Shown here in pieces: positions 1 through 7,276 of a stretch of DNA of 23,959 nucleotides. This stretch comes from an uncultured Eubacteriales bacterium (GTDB lineage Bacteria; Bacillota; Clostridia; Oscillospirales; Oscillospiraceae): the NCBI GenBank assembly GCA_949744025.1, contig CATJWA010000272.1, positions 1 to 23,959 on the forward strand, written 5' to 3'. A program made the translations under genes and the position numbers. Position 1 is the first letter of the stretch. Every line of letters starts with the position of its first letter. The notes under the pieces are model-generated. The model was not told where the DNA came from. It made no database searches and was given only the letters and a program-made list of their open reading frames with translations.

Positions 1-34
1 CGAGAAAAGTAACTAAATATCGCCTTTTTCACCT

Positions 35-98
35 GGACAGCAGGGGAATCAAGGGTAAACCGTAAGGGTCATGCCGCCGCCCGCCGTGGGCTGTTTCA
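35..98 (-). pseudogene. Inverted, decayed copy of Maff2 gene 3' segment
   Basis: Read on the minus strand from 98 downward, this stretch begins ATGAAACAG and continues through a GGCGGGCGGCGG run to CCCCTGCTGTCC. It matches the plus-strand Maff2 segment starting at 110 at about three of four bases by eye, with a few indels. The copy is frameshifted: one frame begins MKQPTAGGG and soon stops, and another ends PLIPLLSR. Both copies begin at the same codon and point away from each other across about 11 bp. It could be a decayed duplicate or an inactive alternative 3' segment of an invertible gene. An assembly fold-back is less likely because the two arms have diverged. Confidence 0.55.
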
Positions 99-140
99 TT
101 AACTTTGAGATGAAACAGCTCATGGCGGGCGGCGGTGTCG
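70..140. repeat. Imperfect inverted repeat at Maff2 junction
   Basis: Arms of about 29 bp (70-98 and 110-138) flank a short asymmetric spacer, taactttgag. The inner 9 bp, ctgtttcat and atgaaacag, pair perfectly, and homology continues with mismatches and indels to about 35 on the left and 175 on the right. A short spacer with two outward-facing copies of one coding segment is the geometry seen at an internal crossover site of a multiple-inversion system. No recombinase gene is visible to support this. Confidence 0.6.
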
Positions 141-190
141 CCCTCATCGGCATTACCCTCGTACCCCTGCTGTCCGGCCTGTTCGGTTAA
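110..190 (+). pseudogene. Maff2-family membrane protein, C-terminal fragment
   Basis: The 26 codons before the stop at 188-190 read MKQLMAGGGVALIGITLVPL and end in LLSGLFG, the usual C-terminus of Maff2-family proteins. These are small two-helix membrane proteins encoded just upstream of VirB6-like genes in clostridial ICEs and resemble VirB2-type pilins in size and position. The family is normally about 70 residues. Here the first half, with its first membrane helix, is missing. Upstream the frame stays open to 59 with an ATG at 71, but the added residues (MPPPAVGCFINFE) are only the translated inverted copy. It is either a broken gene or the 3' half of a gene whose N-terminus lies elsewhere. 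Confidence 0.6.
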
Positions 191-212
191 ACCCATGAAA
201 ACAAATACCCGC

Positions 213-245
213 CGCGCCTCCCCTCTCCCCATAGGGGGAGGCGCG
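213..245 (+). promoter_or_regulatory. Strong intergenic hairpin before VirB6-like gene
   Basis: An 11-bp perfect stem (213-223 with 235-245; left arm CGCGCCTCCCC, right arm GGGGAGGCGCG) encloses an 11-nt loop in the gap between the Maff2 stop and the next gene. No U-tract follows, so it is not a classical intrinsic terminator. The ribosome-binding site GAAAGGAGG starts two bases after the stem. A likely role is RNA processing or stabilisation that sets different expression of the two genes. Confidence 0.55.
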
Positions 246-264
246 GGAAAGGAGGGATTTTTCA

Positions 265-1134
265 ATGGGCTTTATCGTTGACGCTCTGACCGAATGGCTC
301 AAAGAGCTTTTGGTCGGCGGCATCATCAGCAATCTGTCCGGGATGTTCGACAGCGTAAATCAAAAGGTCGGCGAAATCGCCGGTCAGGTCGGCACCACGC
401 CGCAGGCGTGGAACAGCGGCATTTACAACATGATTCACAATCTCTCAGAGACGGTGATCCTGCCCATAGCCGGTGTGATACTCGCTTTCGTGATGACGCT
501 GGAGCTGATTCAGCTCATTACGGAGAAGAACAACCTGCACGACATCGACACATGGATGTTTTTCAAGTGGATTTTCAAAACCGCCTGCGCCATCCTCATT
601 GTGACGAATACATGGACAATCGTGATGGGGATATTCGACGCGGCGCAGGGCATCGTGAACAACGCCGCAGGCGTTATCATAGCAGACACCTCCATTGACA
701 TCAGTACGGTGATAGCCGATCTGGAAACCCAGCTTATGGCGATGGATCTCGGCCCACTGTTCGGGCTGTGGTTCCAATCCCTGTTTGTAGGGCTGACAAT
801 GTGGGCGCTCACGATCTGCATTTTCATCATCGTGTACGGCAGAATGATAGAGATTTACCTTGTCACCTCCGTTGCGCCCATCCCCATGGCGACAATGGTG
901 AACAAGGAATGGGGCAATATGGGCCAGAATTATCTCCGCAGCCTGTTTGCCCTCGGTTTTCAGGCGTTCCTCATCATTGTCTGCGTGGCGATCTATGCCG
1001 TCCTTGTGCAGAATATCGCCGTAAGCGGCGACATCAGCACAGCGATCTGGACCTGCATGGGCTATACGGTGCTGCTGTGCTTTACGCTCTTTAAGACCGG
1101 CTCGCTGGCAAAGAGCATTTTCAACGCCCACTGA
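265..1134 (+). CDS. VirB6/TrbL-like conjugal transfer protein (CD1112-type)
   Basis: This 289-residue protein is a polytopic membrane component of the type IV secretion (mating) channel. Hydrophobic segments appear near residues 64-86, 104-123, 170-192, 225-248 and 260-277. A charged stretch (KNNLHDID) sits between the first two, and an amphipathic N-terminal region carries WLKELLVGGI. The TSVAPIPMATMVNKEWG stretch after the third segment is typical of VirB6/TrbL proteins of clostridial ICEs. The start is fixed by GAAAGGAGG about 8 nt upstream. It precedes PrgI and VirB4 genes in the usual ICE order, with only the small XF1762-type gene between. It is inferred to form part of the inner-membrane DNA passage. 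Family confidence is high; the number of helices is approximate. Confidence 0.88.
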   Translation: MGFIVDALTEWLKELLVGGIISNLSGMFDSVNQKVGEIAGQVGTTPQAWNSGIYNMIHNLSETVILPIAGVILAFVMTLELIQLITEKNNLHDIDTWMFFKWIFKTACAILIVTNTWTIVMGIFDAAQGIVNNAAGVIIADTSIDISTVIADLETQLMAMDLGPLFGLWFQSLFVGLTMWALTICIFIIVYGRMIEIYLVTSVAPIPMATMVNKEWGNMGQNYLRSLFALGFQAFLIIVCVAIYAVLVQNIAVSGDISTAIWTCMGYTVLLCFTLFKTGSLAKSIFNAH

Positions 1135-1147
1135 CGGAGGTGGTGTC

Positions 1148-1588
1148 ATGCTGACCCTTACCCCCGTATCGCTGGCAAAGGCCAATGCCTTTGTCGCGGA
1201 GTATCACCGCCACCACAAGCCAACGGTGGGCCACAAGTTTTCCATCGGCTGTTCAGAAAACGGCAGACTGGTGGGCGTGGCGATTGTTGGCCGTCCTGTC
1301 AGCCGGTATCTGGATGATGGGGAGACTTTGGAGGTCAACCGCCTCTGCACCACCGGCGAGAAAAACGCTTGCAGTATGCTTTACGCCGCCTCTGCAAGAG
1401 CGGCAAGGGCGATGGGCTATAAAAAGATCATCACCTACACGCTGGACACCGAGAGCGGCGCAAGCCTGCGCGCCGCTGGCTGGAGCTGTGCAGGGCTGGC
1501 GGGCGGCAAGTGCTGGACAGGCCGCAGGAAGCCGGAAACGGAGCAATATCCGGCGCAAATGAAGCTCCGCTATGAAAAATTACTATGA
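1148..1588 (+). CDS. XF1762-family GNAT-like protein
   Basis: This 146-residue soluble protein begins MLTLTPVSLAKANAFVAEYH and has the look of the XF1762 family: an N-terminal helix followed by HRHHKPTVGHKFSIG, then a GNAT-like strand-helix core with LVGVAIVGRPVSR, LEVNRLCT, and CSMLYAASARAARAMGYKKI. This family is common in clostridial ICEs and phages; its substrate is not known, and an acyl-CoA-binding fold is inferred from pattern alone. A GGAGGTGGTGTC ribosome site precedes the ATG. The stop overlaps the upstream in-frame ATG of the PrgI frame (ATGA at 1585). Its location between VirB6-like and PrgI genes suggests co-expression with the mating apparatus, but it is probably accessory. Confidence 0.75.
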   Translation: MLTLTPVSLAKANAFVAEYHRHHKPTVGHKFSIGCSENGRLVGVAIVGRPVSRYLDDGETLEVNRLCTTGEKNACSMLYAASARAARAMGYKKIITYTLDTESGASLRAAGWSCAGLAGGKCWTGRRKPETEQYPAQMKLRYEKLL

Positions 1589-1602
1589 TGGGAGGTGCGA
1601 CG

Positions 1603-2034
1603 GTGGCGTATGTACCCGTACCCAAGGACTTGACGGCAGTAAAAACGAAAGTCCTGTTTAACCTGACAAAACGCCAGCTTGTATGCTTTGGCTGCGGTGC
1701 GCTGATTGGCGTACCGCTTTTCTTTCTCCTGAAATCGCGTATCGGCGTAAGCACAGCGGCGCTCTGCATGGTGCTTGTGATGCTGCCCTGCTTTCTGCTG
1801 GCGATGTACGAGAAGCAGGGCCTGCCTCTGGAGAAGATCATCCGTAATGTGCTGCGGGTGTACTTCCTCCTGCCCAAGCAGCGCCCCTATGAGACGAACA
1901 ATTTTTATGCCGCTGTGATGCGGCAGGAACAGTTAGACCGGGAGGTGTATCGCATTGTCAACGGCAAAAAAGCTGACCCGCGCGGACAGAAAGCAGATCG
2001 AGGCGGCAATCGCAAGAGCAAACCGCAAAGATAA
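1603..2034 (+). CDS. PrgI-family conjugation membrane protein
   Basis: This is a 143-residue protein if translation starts at the GTG at 1603, which lies 8 nt after GGGAGG and gives the family-typical start MAYVPVPKDLTAVKTKVLFNLTK. An in-frame ATG at 1585 would add six residues but lacks a good ribosome site. Two adjacent hydrophobic segments (about residues 23-44 and 47-68) match PrgI proteins, which in Gram-positive conjugation systems occupy the VirB3 position beside the VirB4 ATPase. The C-terminal tail is basic. The last 80 nt overlap the start of the VirB4 gene in another frame, which implies translational coupling of the two partners. Confidence 0.85.
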   Translation: MAYVPVPKDLTAVKTKVLFNLTKRQLVCFGCGALIGVPLFFLLKSRIGVSTAALCMVLVMLPCFLLAMYEKQGLPLEKIIRNVLRVYFLLPKQRPYETNNFYAAVMRQEQLDREVYRIVNGKKADPRGQKADRGGNRKSKPQR

Positions 2035-4345
2035 AAAGCGTCAGTCCGCGCAGGACAGCATCCCCTTTCAGCGGATGTTCCCTGATGGAATATGCCGCGT
2101 CAAAGACAACTACTACACCAAGACAATTCAGTTTCAGGACATCAACTATCAGCTCAATCAAAACGAGGACAAGACCGCCATCTTTGAATCGTGGTGCGAC
2201 TTCCTCAATTATTTCGATTCCTCCATCCGATTCCAGCTTTCGTTCCTCAACCTGTCGGCCTCGCAGGAGAGCTTTGCAAACAGCATTGTCATTCCGGCGC
2301 AGAGCGACGGCTTTGACGATCTGCGGCAGGAATACACGACCATGCTGCAAAATCAGCTTGCCAAGGGCAACAACGGTCTTATCAAGACCAAATACCTGAC
2401 CTTTGGCATCGACGCGGATAACTATAAATCTGCAAAACCCCGGCTGGAGCGCGTCGAGACGGACATCCTCAACAACTTCAAGCGGCTGGGCGTGGTGGCC
2501 GAGAGCTTGAACGGCTTTGAACGGCTGCGGCTCATGCACGATGTTTTCCACATGGACGAACAGCAGCAGTTCCGTTTTTCGTGGGACTGGCTCCCGCAGA
2601 TGGGCCTGTCCGTCAAGGACTTTATCGCTCCCAGCTCCTTTGAGTTCGCCAAGGGCAATTCCTTTGCCATGGGCGGCAAGGTGGGCGCGGTGTCGTTCCT
2701 GCAAATCCTCGCGCCGGAGCTGAATGACCGTATGTTGGCGGACTTCCTCGACATGGAAAGCTCGCTCATCGTCACGATGCACATTCAATCGGTGGATCAG
2801 GTCAAGGCCATCAAGACCATCAAGCGGAAAATCACCGATCTTGACCGCATGAAGATGGACGAGCAGAAAAAGGCCGTCCGCGCCGGTTACGACATGGACA
2901 TCATACCGTCTGATCTTGCCACCTACGGTGCGGAGGCCAAGAAGATTTTGCAGGATTTACAGTCCCGCAACGAGCGGATGTTCCTTGTGACCTTTCTGGT
3001 GCTGAACACCGCCGACAATAAGCAGCAGCTTGACAACAATGTGTTCCAAGCCTCCAGCATCGCCCAGAAGTACAACTGCCAGCTCACCCGTCTGGACTTC
3101 CGGCAGGAGGAAGCGTTAATGAGCAGCCTGCCCCTCGGCCTGAACGAGATCGAGATACAGCGCGGGCTTACGACCTCCAGTACGGCCATTTTCGTGCCGT
3201 TTACCACGCAGGAGCTGTTCCAGACCGGCAAGGAGGCGCTGTACTGTGGGCTGAACGCCCTCAGTAACAACCTTATCATGGTAGACCGCAAGCTGCTGAA
3301 GAATCCTAACGGCCTGATCCTCGGCACCCCCGGCAGCGGAAAATCCTTTTCAGCCAAGCGGGAGATCATCAATGTGTTTCTCACCACAAACGACGATATT
3401 CTCATCTGCGACCCGGAGGCAGAGTACGGCGCGCTGGTGGAGCGCCTCGGCAAACAGGGGCAGGTCATCCATATTTCGCCTACCTCTACCGATTACATCA
3501 ATCCCATGGACTTAAACCTCAACTACTCGGACGATGAAAACCCGCTGTCGCTGAAATCCGACTTCATCCTTTCGCTCTGCGAGCTGATCGTAGGCGGCAA
3601 GGACGGCTTGCAGCCGGTGGAGAAAACCATCATTGACCGCTGTGTGCGGCTGGTCTATCGGGACTATCTCAACAATCCCACGCCGGAGAATATGCCGGTG
3701 CTGGAGGACCTGTATAACGAGCTGCGGCGGCAGGACGAAAAGGAGGCGCAGTACATCGCCACCGCGCTTGAAATCTATGTCACCGGTTCGCTCAATGTGT
3801 TCAATCACCGCACCAACATCGACATTCACTCCCGCGTGGTCTGCTTTGACATCCGCGAGCTGGGCAAACAGCTCAAAAAAATCGGGATGCTGATTGTGGA
3901 GGACGCGGTATGGAACAGAGTCACCGAAAACCGCGCCGGAGGCAAGTCCACCCGTTTCTACATCGACGAGATGCACCTGCTGCTGCATGAGGAACAGACT
4001 GCGGCCTACACCGTCGAGATTTGGAAGCGTTTTAGAAAGTGGGGCGGCATCCCGACAGGCATCACGCAAAATGTCAAAGACCTGCTTTCCTCCCGCGAGG
4101 TGGAGAACATCTTTGAAAACAGCGACTACATTTATATGCTCAACCAAGCCTCCGGCGACAGGGCGATTCTGGCAAAGCAGCTCAACATCTCCCCGCATCA
4201 GCTCTCCTATGTGACCCACTCCGGCGAGGGCGAGGGGCTGCTGTTCTACGGCAACACCATTTTGCCCTTTGTAGACCGTTTCCCCAAGGACACCGAGCTT
4301 TACAAGGTGATGACGACCAAACTCTCCGAGGTGGTGGCCGCATGA
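1955..4345 (+). CDS. VirB4/TraE-type conjugation ATPase
   Basis: This 796-residue cytoplasmic ATPase energises assembly and substrate transfer of the mating channel. Walker A is GTPGSGKS at residues 457-464 and Walker B lies in RFYIDEMHLLL with D671 and E672. ICDPEAEYGAL follows the P-loop region and GITQNVKDLL follows Walker B, as in VirB4 proteins. The N-terminal 400 residues match the VirB4 N-domain in general character, including DSIPFQRMFPDGICRV near residue 35. The start is a TTG at 1955, 7 nt after GGGAGGTG, and no closer ATG fits the family N-terminus. It overlaps the PrgI gene by 80 nt and the methyltransferase gene by ATGA at 4342. Length is normal for the family. Confidence 0.95.
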   Translation: MSTAKKLTRADRKQIEAAIARANRKDKKRQSAQDSIPFQRMFPDGICRVKDNYYTKTIQFQDINYQLNQNEDKTAIFESWCDFLNYFDSSIRFQLSFLNLSASQESFANSIVIPAQSDGFDDLRQEYTTMLQNQLAKGNNGLIKTKYLTFGIDADNYKSAKPRLERVETDILNNFKRLGVVAESLNGFERLRLMHDVFHMDEQQQFRFSWDWLPQMGLSVKDFIAPSSFEFAKGNSFAMGGKVGAVSFLQILAPELNDRMLADFLDMESSLIVTMHIQSVDQVKAIKTIKRKITDLDRMKMDEQKKAVRAGYDMDIIPSDLATYGAEAKKILQDLQSRNERMFLVTFLVLNTADNKQQLDNNVFQASSIAQKYNCQLTRLDFRQEEALMSSLPLGLNEIEIQRGLTTSSTAIFVPFTTQELFQTGKEALYCGLNALSNNLIMVDRKLLKNPNGLILGTPGSGKSFSAKREIINVFLTTNDDILICDPEAEYGALVERLGKQGQVIHISPTSTDYINPMDLNLNYSDDENPLSLKSDFILSLCELIVGGKDGLQPVEKTIIDRCVRLVYRDYLNNPTPENMPVLEDLYNELRRQDEKEAQYIATALEIYVTGSLNVFNHRTNIDIHSRVVCFDIRELGKQLKKIGMLIVEDAVWNRVTENRAGGKSTRFYIDEMHLLLHEEQTAAYTVEIWKRFRKWGGIPTGITQNVKDLLSSREVENIFENSDYIYMLNQASGDRAILAKQLNISPHQLSYVTHSGEGEGLLFYGNTILPFVDRFPKDTELYKVMTTKLSEVVAA

Positions 4346-5283
4346 CCGACACCATCATCAACAGGGATTGTCTGGCGGCGCTCAGAGAGCTGCCGGACAA
4401 CCTTGTGCATTGCTGCGTGACCTCGCCGCCTTATTACGCCCTGCGGGACTACGGTGTGGCCGGTCAGATCGGGCGGGAGGAAACCCCCGCCCAGTATGTG
4501 GCGCGCTTGACCGAGGTGTTTGCCGAAGTCCGGCGCGTCCTGCGCCCGGATGGGACGCTCTGGCTCAATATCTCCGACACCTACGCCGGAAAGGGCAATC
4601 AGGGGGATTCCACCGACCCCAAATACCCCAATGGCCGGACAGGTCAGACGGTGGCGCTCAACTACCATGTGGAGGGCTGCAAGCCGAAAGACATGATCGG
4701 GATACCTTGGATGCTGGCCTTTGCCCTGCGGGACAGCGGCTGGTATCTACGCAACGACATCATTTGGTACAAGGCCAATCCCATGCCGGAGAGCGTGAAA
4801 GACCGATGCAGCCGGTGCTATGAGCATATTTTCCTGCTGGCGAAGTCCCGCCGCTATTATTTTAACCCGGAGGCCATCGCCGAGCCGGTGGCCGCGTCTA
4901 CGCCTGCGCGGATGAAGCGGGGCTTTGGCGCGGACAACAAATATTCCACCGACATACCCGGCCAGAAGCATCAGCACATCAACGACCACCGGCTTGCCGG
5001 TTACGCCGACGAGGACATTCCCCAGCTCCGCAACAAGCGGGATGTATGGCAAATCAACACTGTGCCATATAGTGGCGGTCATTTCGCCGCCTACCCGCCC
5101 AAGCTGGTGGAAACCTGTCTGCTGGCCGGTTGCCCGCCTGACGGCATCGTGCTGGACCCGTTCCTCGGCAGCGGCACGACGGCGGCGGTGGCAAAGCAGC
5201 TCGGACGGCACTATATCGGCATTGAGCTGAATCCCGAATACTGCGCGCTGGCAGAGCAGCGGATAGGAGGTGCTGCGGCATGA
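4342..5283 (+). CDS. DNA methyltransferase, beta-class (N4-C or N6-A)
   Basis: This 313-residue SAM-dependent DNA methyltransferase has catalytic motif IV TSPPYYALRDYG near residues 28-39 placed before the SAM-binding motif I near the C-terminus (VLDPFLGSGTTAAVAKQLGR), followed by YIGIELNPEYCALAEQRI. That order defines the beta class. The SPPY tetrapeptide is common in N4-cytosine enzymes but also occurs in N6-adenine ones, so the target base is unresolved. No restriction endonuclease lies nearby, so it is an orphan enzyme. It is locked into the mating operon by ATGA overlaps at both ends, which suggests it marks element DNA against host restriction. Such an enzyme between VirB4 and the NlpC/P60 gene recurs in related ICEs. 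Confidence 0.92.
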   Translation: MTDTIINRDCLAALRELPDNLVHCCVTSPPYYALRDYGVAGQIGREETPAQYVARLTEVFAEVRRVLRPDGTLWLNISDTYAGKGNQGDSTDPKYPNGRTGQTVALNYHVEGCKPKDMIGIPWMLAFALRDSGWYLRNDIIWYKANPMPESVKDRCSRCYEHIFLLAKSRRYYFNPEAIAEPVAASTPARMKRGFGADNKYSTDIPGQKHQHINDHRLAGYADEDIPQLRNKRDVWQINTVPYSGGHFAAYPPKLVETCLLAGCPPDGIVLDPFLGSGTTAAVAKQLGRHYIGIELNPEYCALAEQRIGGAAA

Positions 5284-7025
5284 GCAAGCGTTCTCCGCGC
5301 CTGCTGTTTACCAAAGAAGAACGGGAGCAGCCGGAGCTGAAAAAGGCCGTCCGCAAGGCTGACCGGCGTATGGATAAGCTGGAAAAGGCAGAGGCCAAAA
5401 TCCCCAAGGGGAAAACGGCGTCTGCTGAAACCGTCGTTGACGCCAAGAGCGGCAAGGTCACGACCAAGCTGGTGCATGGGGAAAAGCCGCGCCCGCCCTC
5501 CAAGCTCAATCATGCGGTGCGGGATGCGCCGGGTGCGGCGGCGCTGGGCGCGGTGCATCGTGAGATCCGCCGGAATGAGGATGACAATGTGGGCGTGGAG
5601 GGCGCACATAAGCTGGAGGAAACCGCCGAGGGCAGCGTCCGCGCTGTGCAGTATGCCCACAGAAGCCATCAGCTCAAGCCCTACCGCAGCGCCGCCCGCG
5701 CCGAAGCCCGCGCGGATAAGGCCAACCTGCGGGCGCTGGAAAAACAGGCGCAGCTTAACCACCCGGAGCTTGCCAGCAATCCCTACTCCAAGTGGCAGCA
5801 AAAGCGCGCCATTAAAAAGCAGTACGCCGCAGCCAAGGCCGGAAAATCCGCTCAGAATACTGTAAAAGCCTCGGAAGCCACCGCAAAGGCGGCGAAAAAG
5901 GCCGCAGAGGAAACAAAAAAGGCTGGCAGCTTTGTTGTACGGCACAGAAAGGGCCTGCTTATCATCGGTGGGCTTGCGCTGGTAGTCGTGATGCTGCTGA
6001 ATATGATGTCCTCCTGCTCGGTGATGTTTCAGGGCGTGTCCTCCGGCGTGGCCATGTCCACCTACCCCTGCGCGGATGCGGATATGCTGGCGGCAGAGGC
6101 GCAGTATTGCGGCATGGAGGCCGAATTGCAGGAGAAGCTGGACAACTATGAGGCCGACCATGATTACGACGAGTACCACTATGATCTGGACAGCATCGAA
6201 CATGACCCCTATGTGCTGATCTCCATGCTCACCGCCCTGCAAGGCGGCGAATGGACGATTGCCGATGTGCAGGATACGCTCGCCATGCTCTTTGAAAAGC
6301 AGTATATCCTGACGGAAACCGTTGATGTTGAGGTCAGATACCGCACAGAGACGCGGACAGGCACGCGCACCGTCACCGACCCGGAAACCGGCGAAACCAG
6401 CACCGAGGACTATGATTACGATGTGGAAGTGCCATATAACTACTACATCTGTACGGTCACGCTGGAAAACTTCAATCTCTCTCATGTGCCGGTCTACATT
6501 ATGGGCGAGGAACAGCTCTCCATGTACGCCATTTACATGGCCTCTCTCGGCAACCGGCCCGACCTGTTCCCGGATTCGGCCTACATCAACAAATACATCA
6601 ACGGCAGCTATACCGACTATGACATTCCCCCGGAGGCGCTGGAGGACGAAGTATTTGCCGCCATGATAAAGGAAGCGGAGAAGTATCTCGGTTATCCCTA
6701 TGTATGGGGCGGCTCGTCTCCGGCAACCTCCTTTGACTGCTCCGGCTTTGTGTCGTGGGTCATCAATCACTCCGGCTGGAATGTGGGGCGGCTGGGCGCG
6801 GACGGCCTGTGCAATATCTGCACGCCGGTATCACCGGCCAACGCCAAGCCCGGTGATCTGGTGTTCTTTGTCGGTACATACGATACGCCCGGTGCTTCCC
6901 ATGTGGGTATCTATGTGGGCAACTCCATGATGATTCATTGCGGCGACCCTATTTCTTATTCCAATCTCAATTCAAGCTATTGGCAGGCGCATTTTTATTG
7001 CTATGGCCGTCTGCCGGGAAACTGA
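5280..7025 (+). CDS. CD1108-type NlpC/P60 wall hydrolase of the mating apparatus
   Basis: This 581-residue protein has three parts. Residues 1-223 are basic and helical (Lys/Ala/Glu-rich, probably cytoplasmic). One membrane segment spans about residues 225-244 (LLIIGGLALVVVMLLNMM). The C-terminal half should be outside the cell and ends in an NlpC/P60 peptidase domain from about residue 463. The catalytic triad candidates are C487 in FDCSGFV, H541 in SHVGIYVG and H553 in MIHCG. Such enzymes cut peptidoglycan peptides so that the channel can cross the wall, the role of Orf14 in Tn916 and VirB1 in Gram-negative systems. An unusual tract of Thr, Asp and Glu (about 345-385) lies between. It overlaps the methyltransferase stop by 4 nt. 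Confidence 0.9.
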   Translation: MSKRSPRLLFTKEEREQPELKKAVRKADRRMDKLEKAEAKIPKGKTASAETVVDAKSGKVTTKLVHGEKPRPPSKLNHAVRDAPGAAALGAVHREIRRNEDDNVGVEGAHKLEETAEGSVRAVQYAHRSHQLKPYRSAARAEARADKANLRALEKQAQLNHPELASNPYSKWQQKRAIKKQYAAAKAGKSAQNTVKASEATAKAAKKAAEETKKAGSFVVRHRKGLLIIGGLALVVVMLLNMMSSCSVMFQGVSSGVAMSTYPCADADMLAAEAQYCGMEAELQEKLDNYEADHDYDEYHYDLDSIEHDPYVLISMLTALQGGEWTIADVQDTLAMLFEKQYILTETVDVEVRYRTETRTGTRTVTDPETGETSTEDYDYDVEVPYNYYICTVTLENFNLSHVPVYIMGEEQLSMYAIYMASLGNRPDLFPDSAYINKYINGSYTDYDIPPEALEDEVFAAMIKEAEKYLGYPYVWGGSSPATSFDCSGFVSWVINHSGWNVGRLGADGLCNICTPVSPANAKPGDLVFFVGTYDTPGASHVGIYVGNSMMIHCGDPISYSNLNSSYWQAHFYCYGRLPGN

Positions 7026-7039
7026 CAGGAGGGATTACA

Positions 7040-7276
7040 CTGAACGCGAAAATTACGAAGCTGCGGAAAGAGCGGGACAAAAACTGCGGCAAAATCAGCG
7101 AGCTGCAAGCGCGCAACCGGGAAATCGACAGCCAGATCACTGAGCTGGAGAATACGGACATCATCGGCCTTGTCCGCAGTCATGGCCTTACGCCGGAAAA
7201 GCTGGCCGAGCTGATTCGGAAAATGCAGGGAAAGCCCCTGCCTACTCTTACGAATACGGAGGAAACGAAAGAATGA
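7040..7276 (+). CDS. DUF4315-family small coiled-coil protein
   Basis: This 78-residue protein is predicted to be almost wholly helical (LNAKITKLRKERDKNCGKIS, then ELQARNREIDSQITELENTDI), matching DUF4315 proteins that sit between the NlpC/P60 and DUF4366 genes in clostridial ICEs. The family-typical N-terminus falls at a CTG at 7040, six bases after AGGAGGG; no ATG, GTG or TTG is available there. Upstream in-frame candidates (ATG 6938, TTG 6980) lie inside the previous gene without comparable ribosome sites. CTG initiation is therefore inferred. The stop overlaps the next ATG at 7273. Its role is unknown; the coiled coil suggests a partner protein in the mating complex. Confidence 0.75.
   Translation: MNAKITKLRKERDKNCGKISELQARNREIDSQITELENTDIIGLVRSHGLTPEKLAELIRKMQGKPLPTLTNTEETKE

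Noticed and set aside
367..385. Short GGCGA/TCGCC hairpin in the VirB6-like gene
   Set aside because: Its stem is only 5 bp, it lies inside a coding region, and it is not the same as the palindrome at 16431 and 23060. This is expected by chance in GC-rich DNA.
5211..6770. Long open minus-strand frame (519 codons)
   Set aside because: It lies opposite the NlpC/P60 gene, is rich in Gly, Arg, His and Val with no domain pattern, and reflects codon bias of the GC-rich plus-strand gene.
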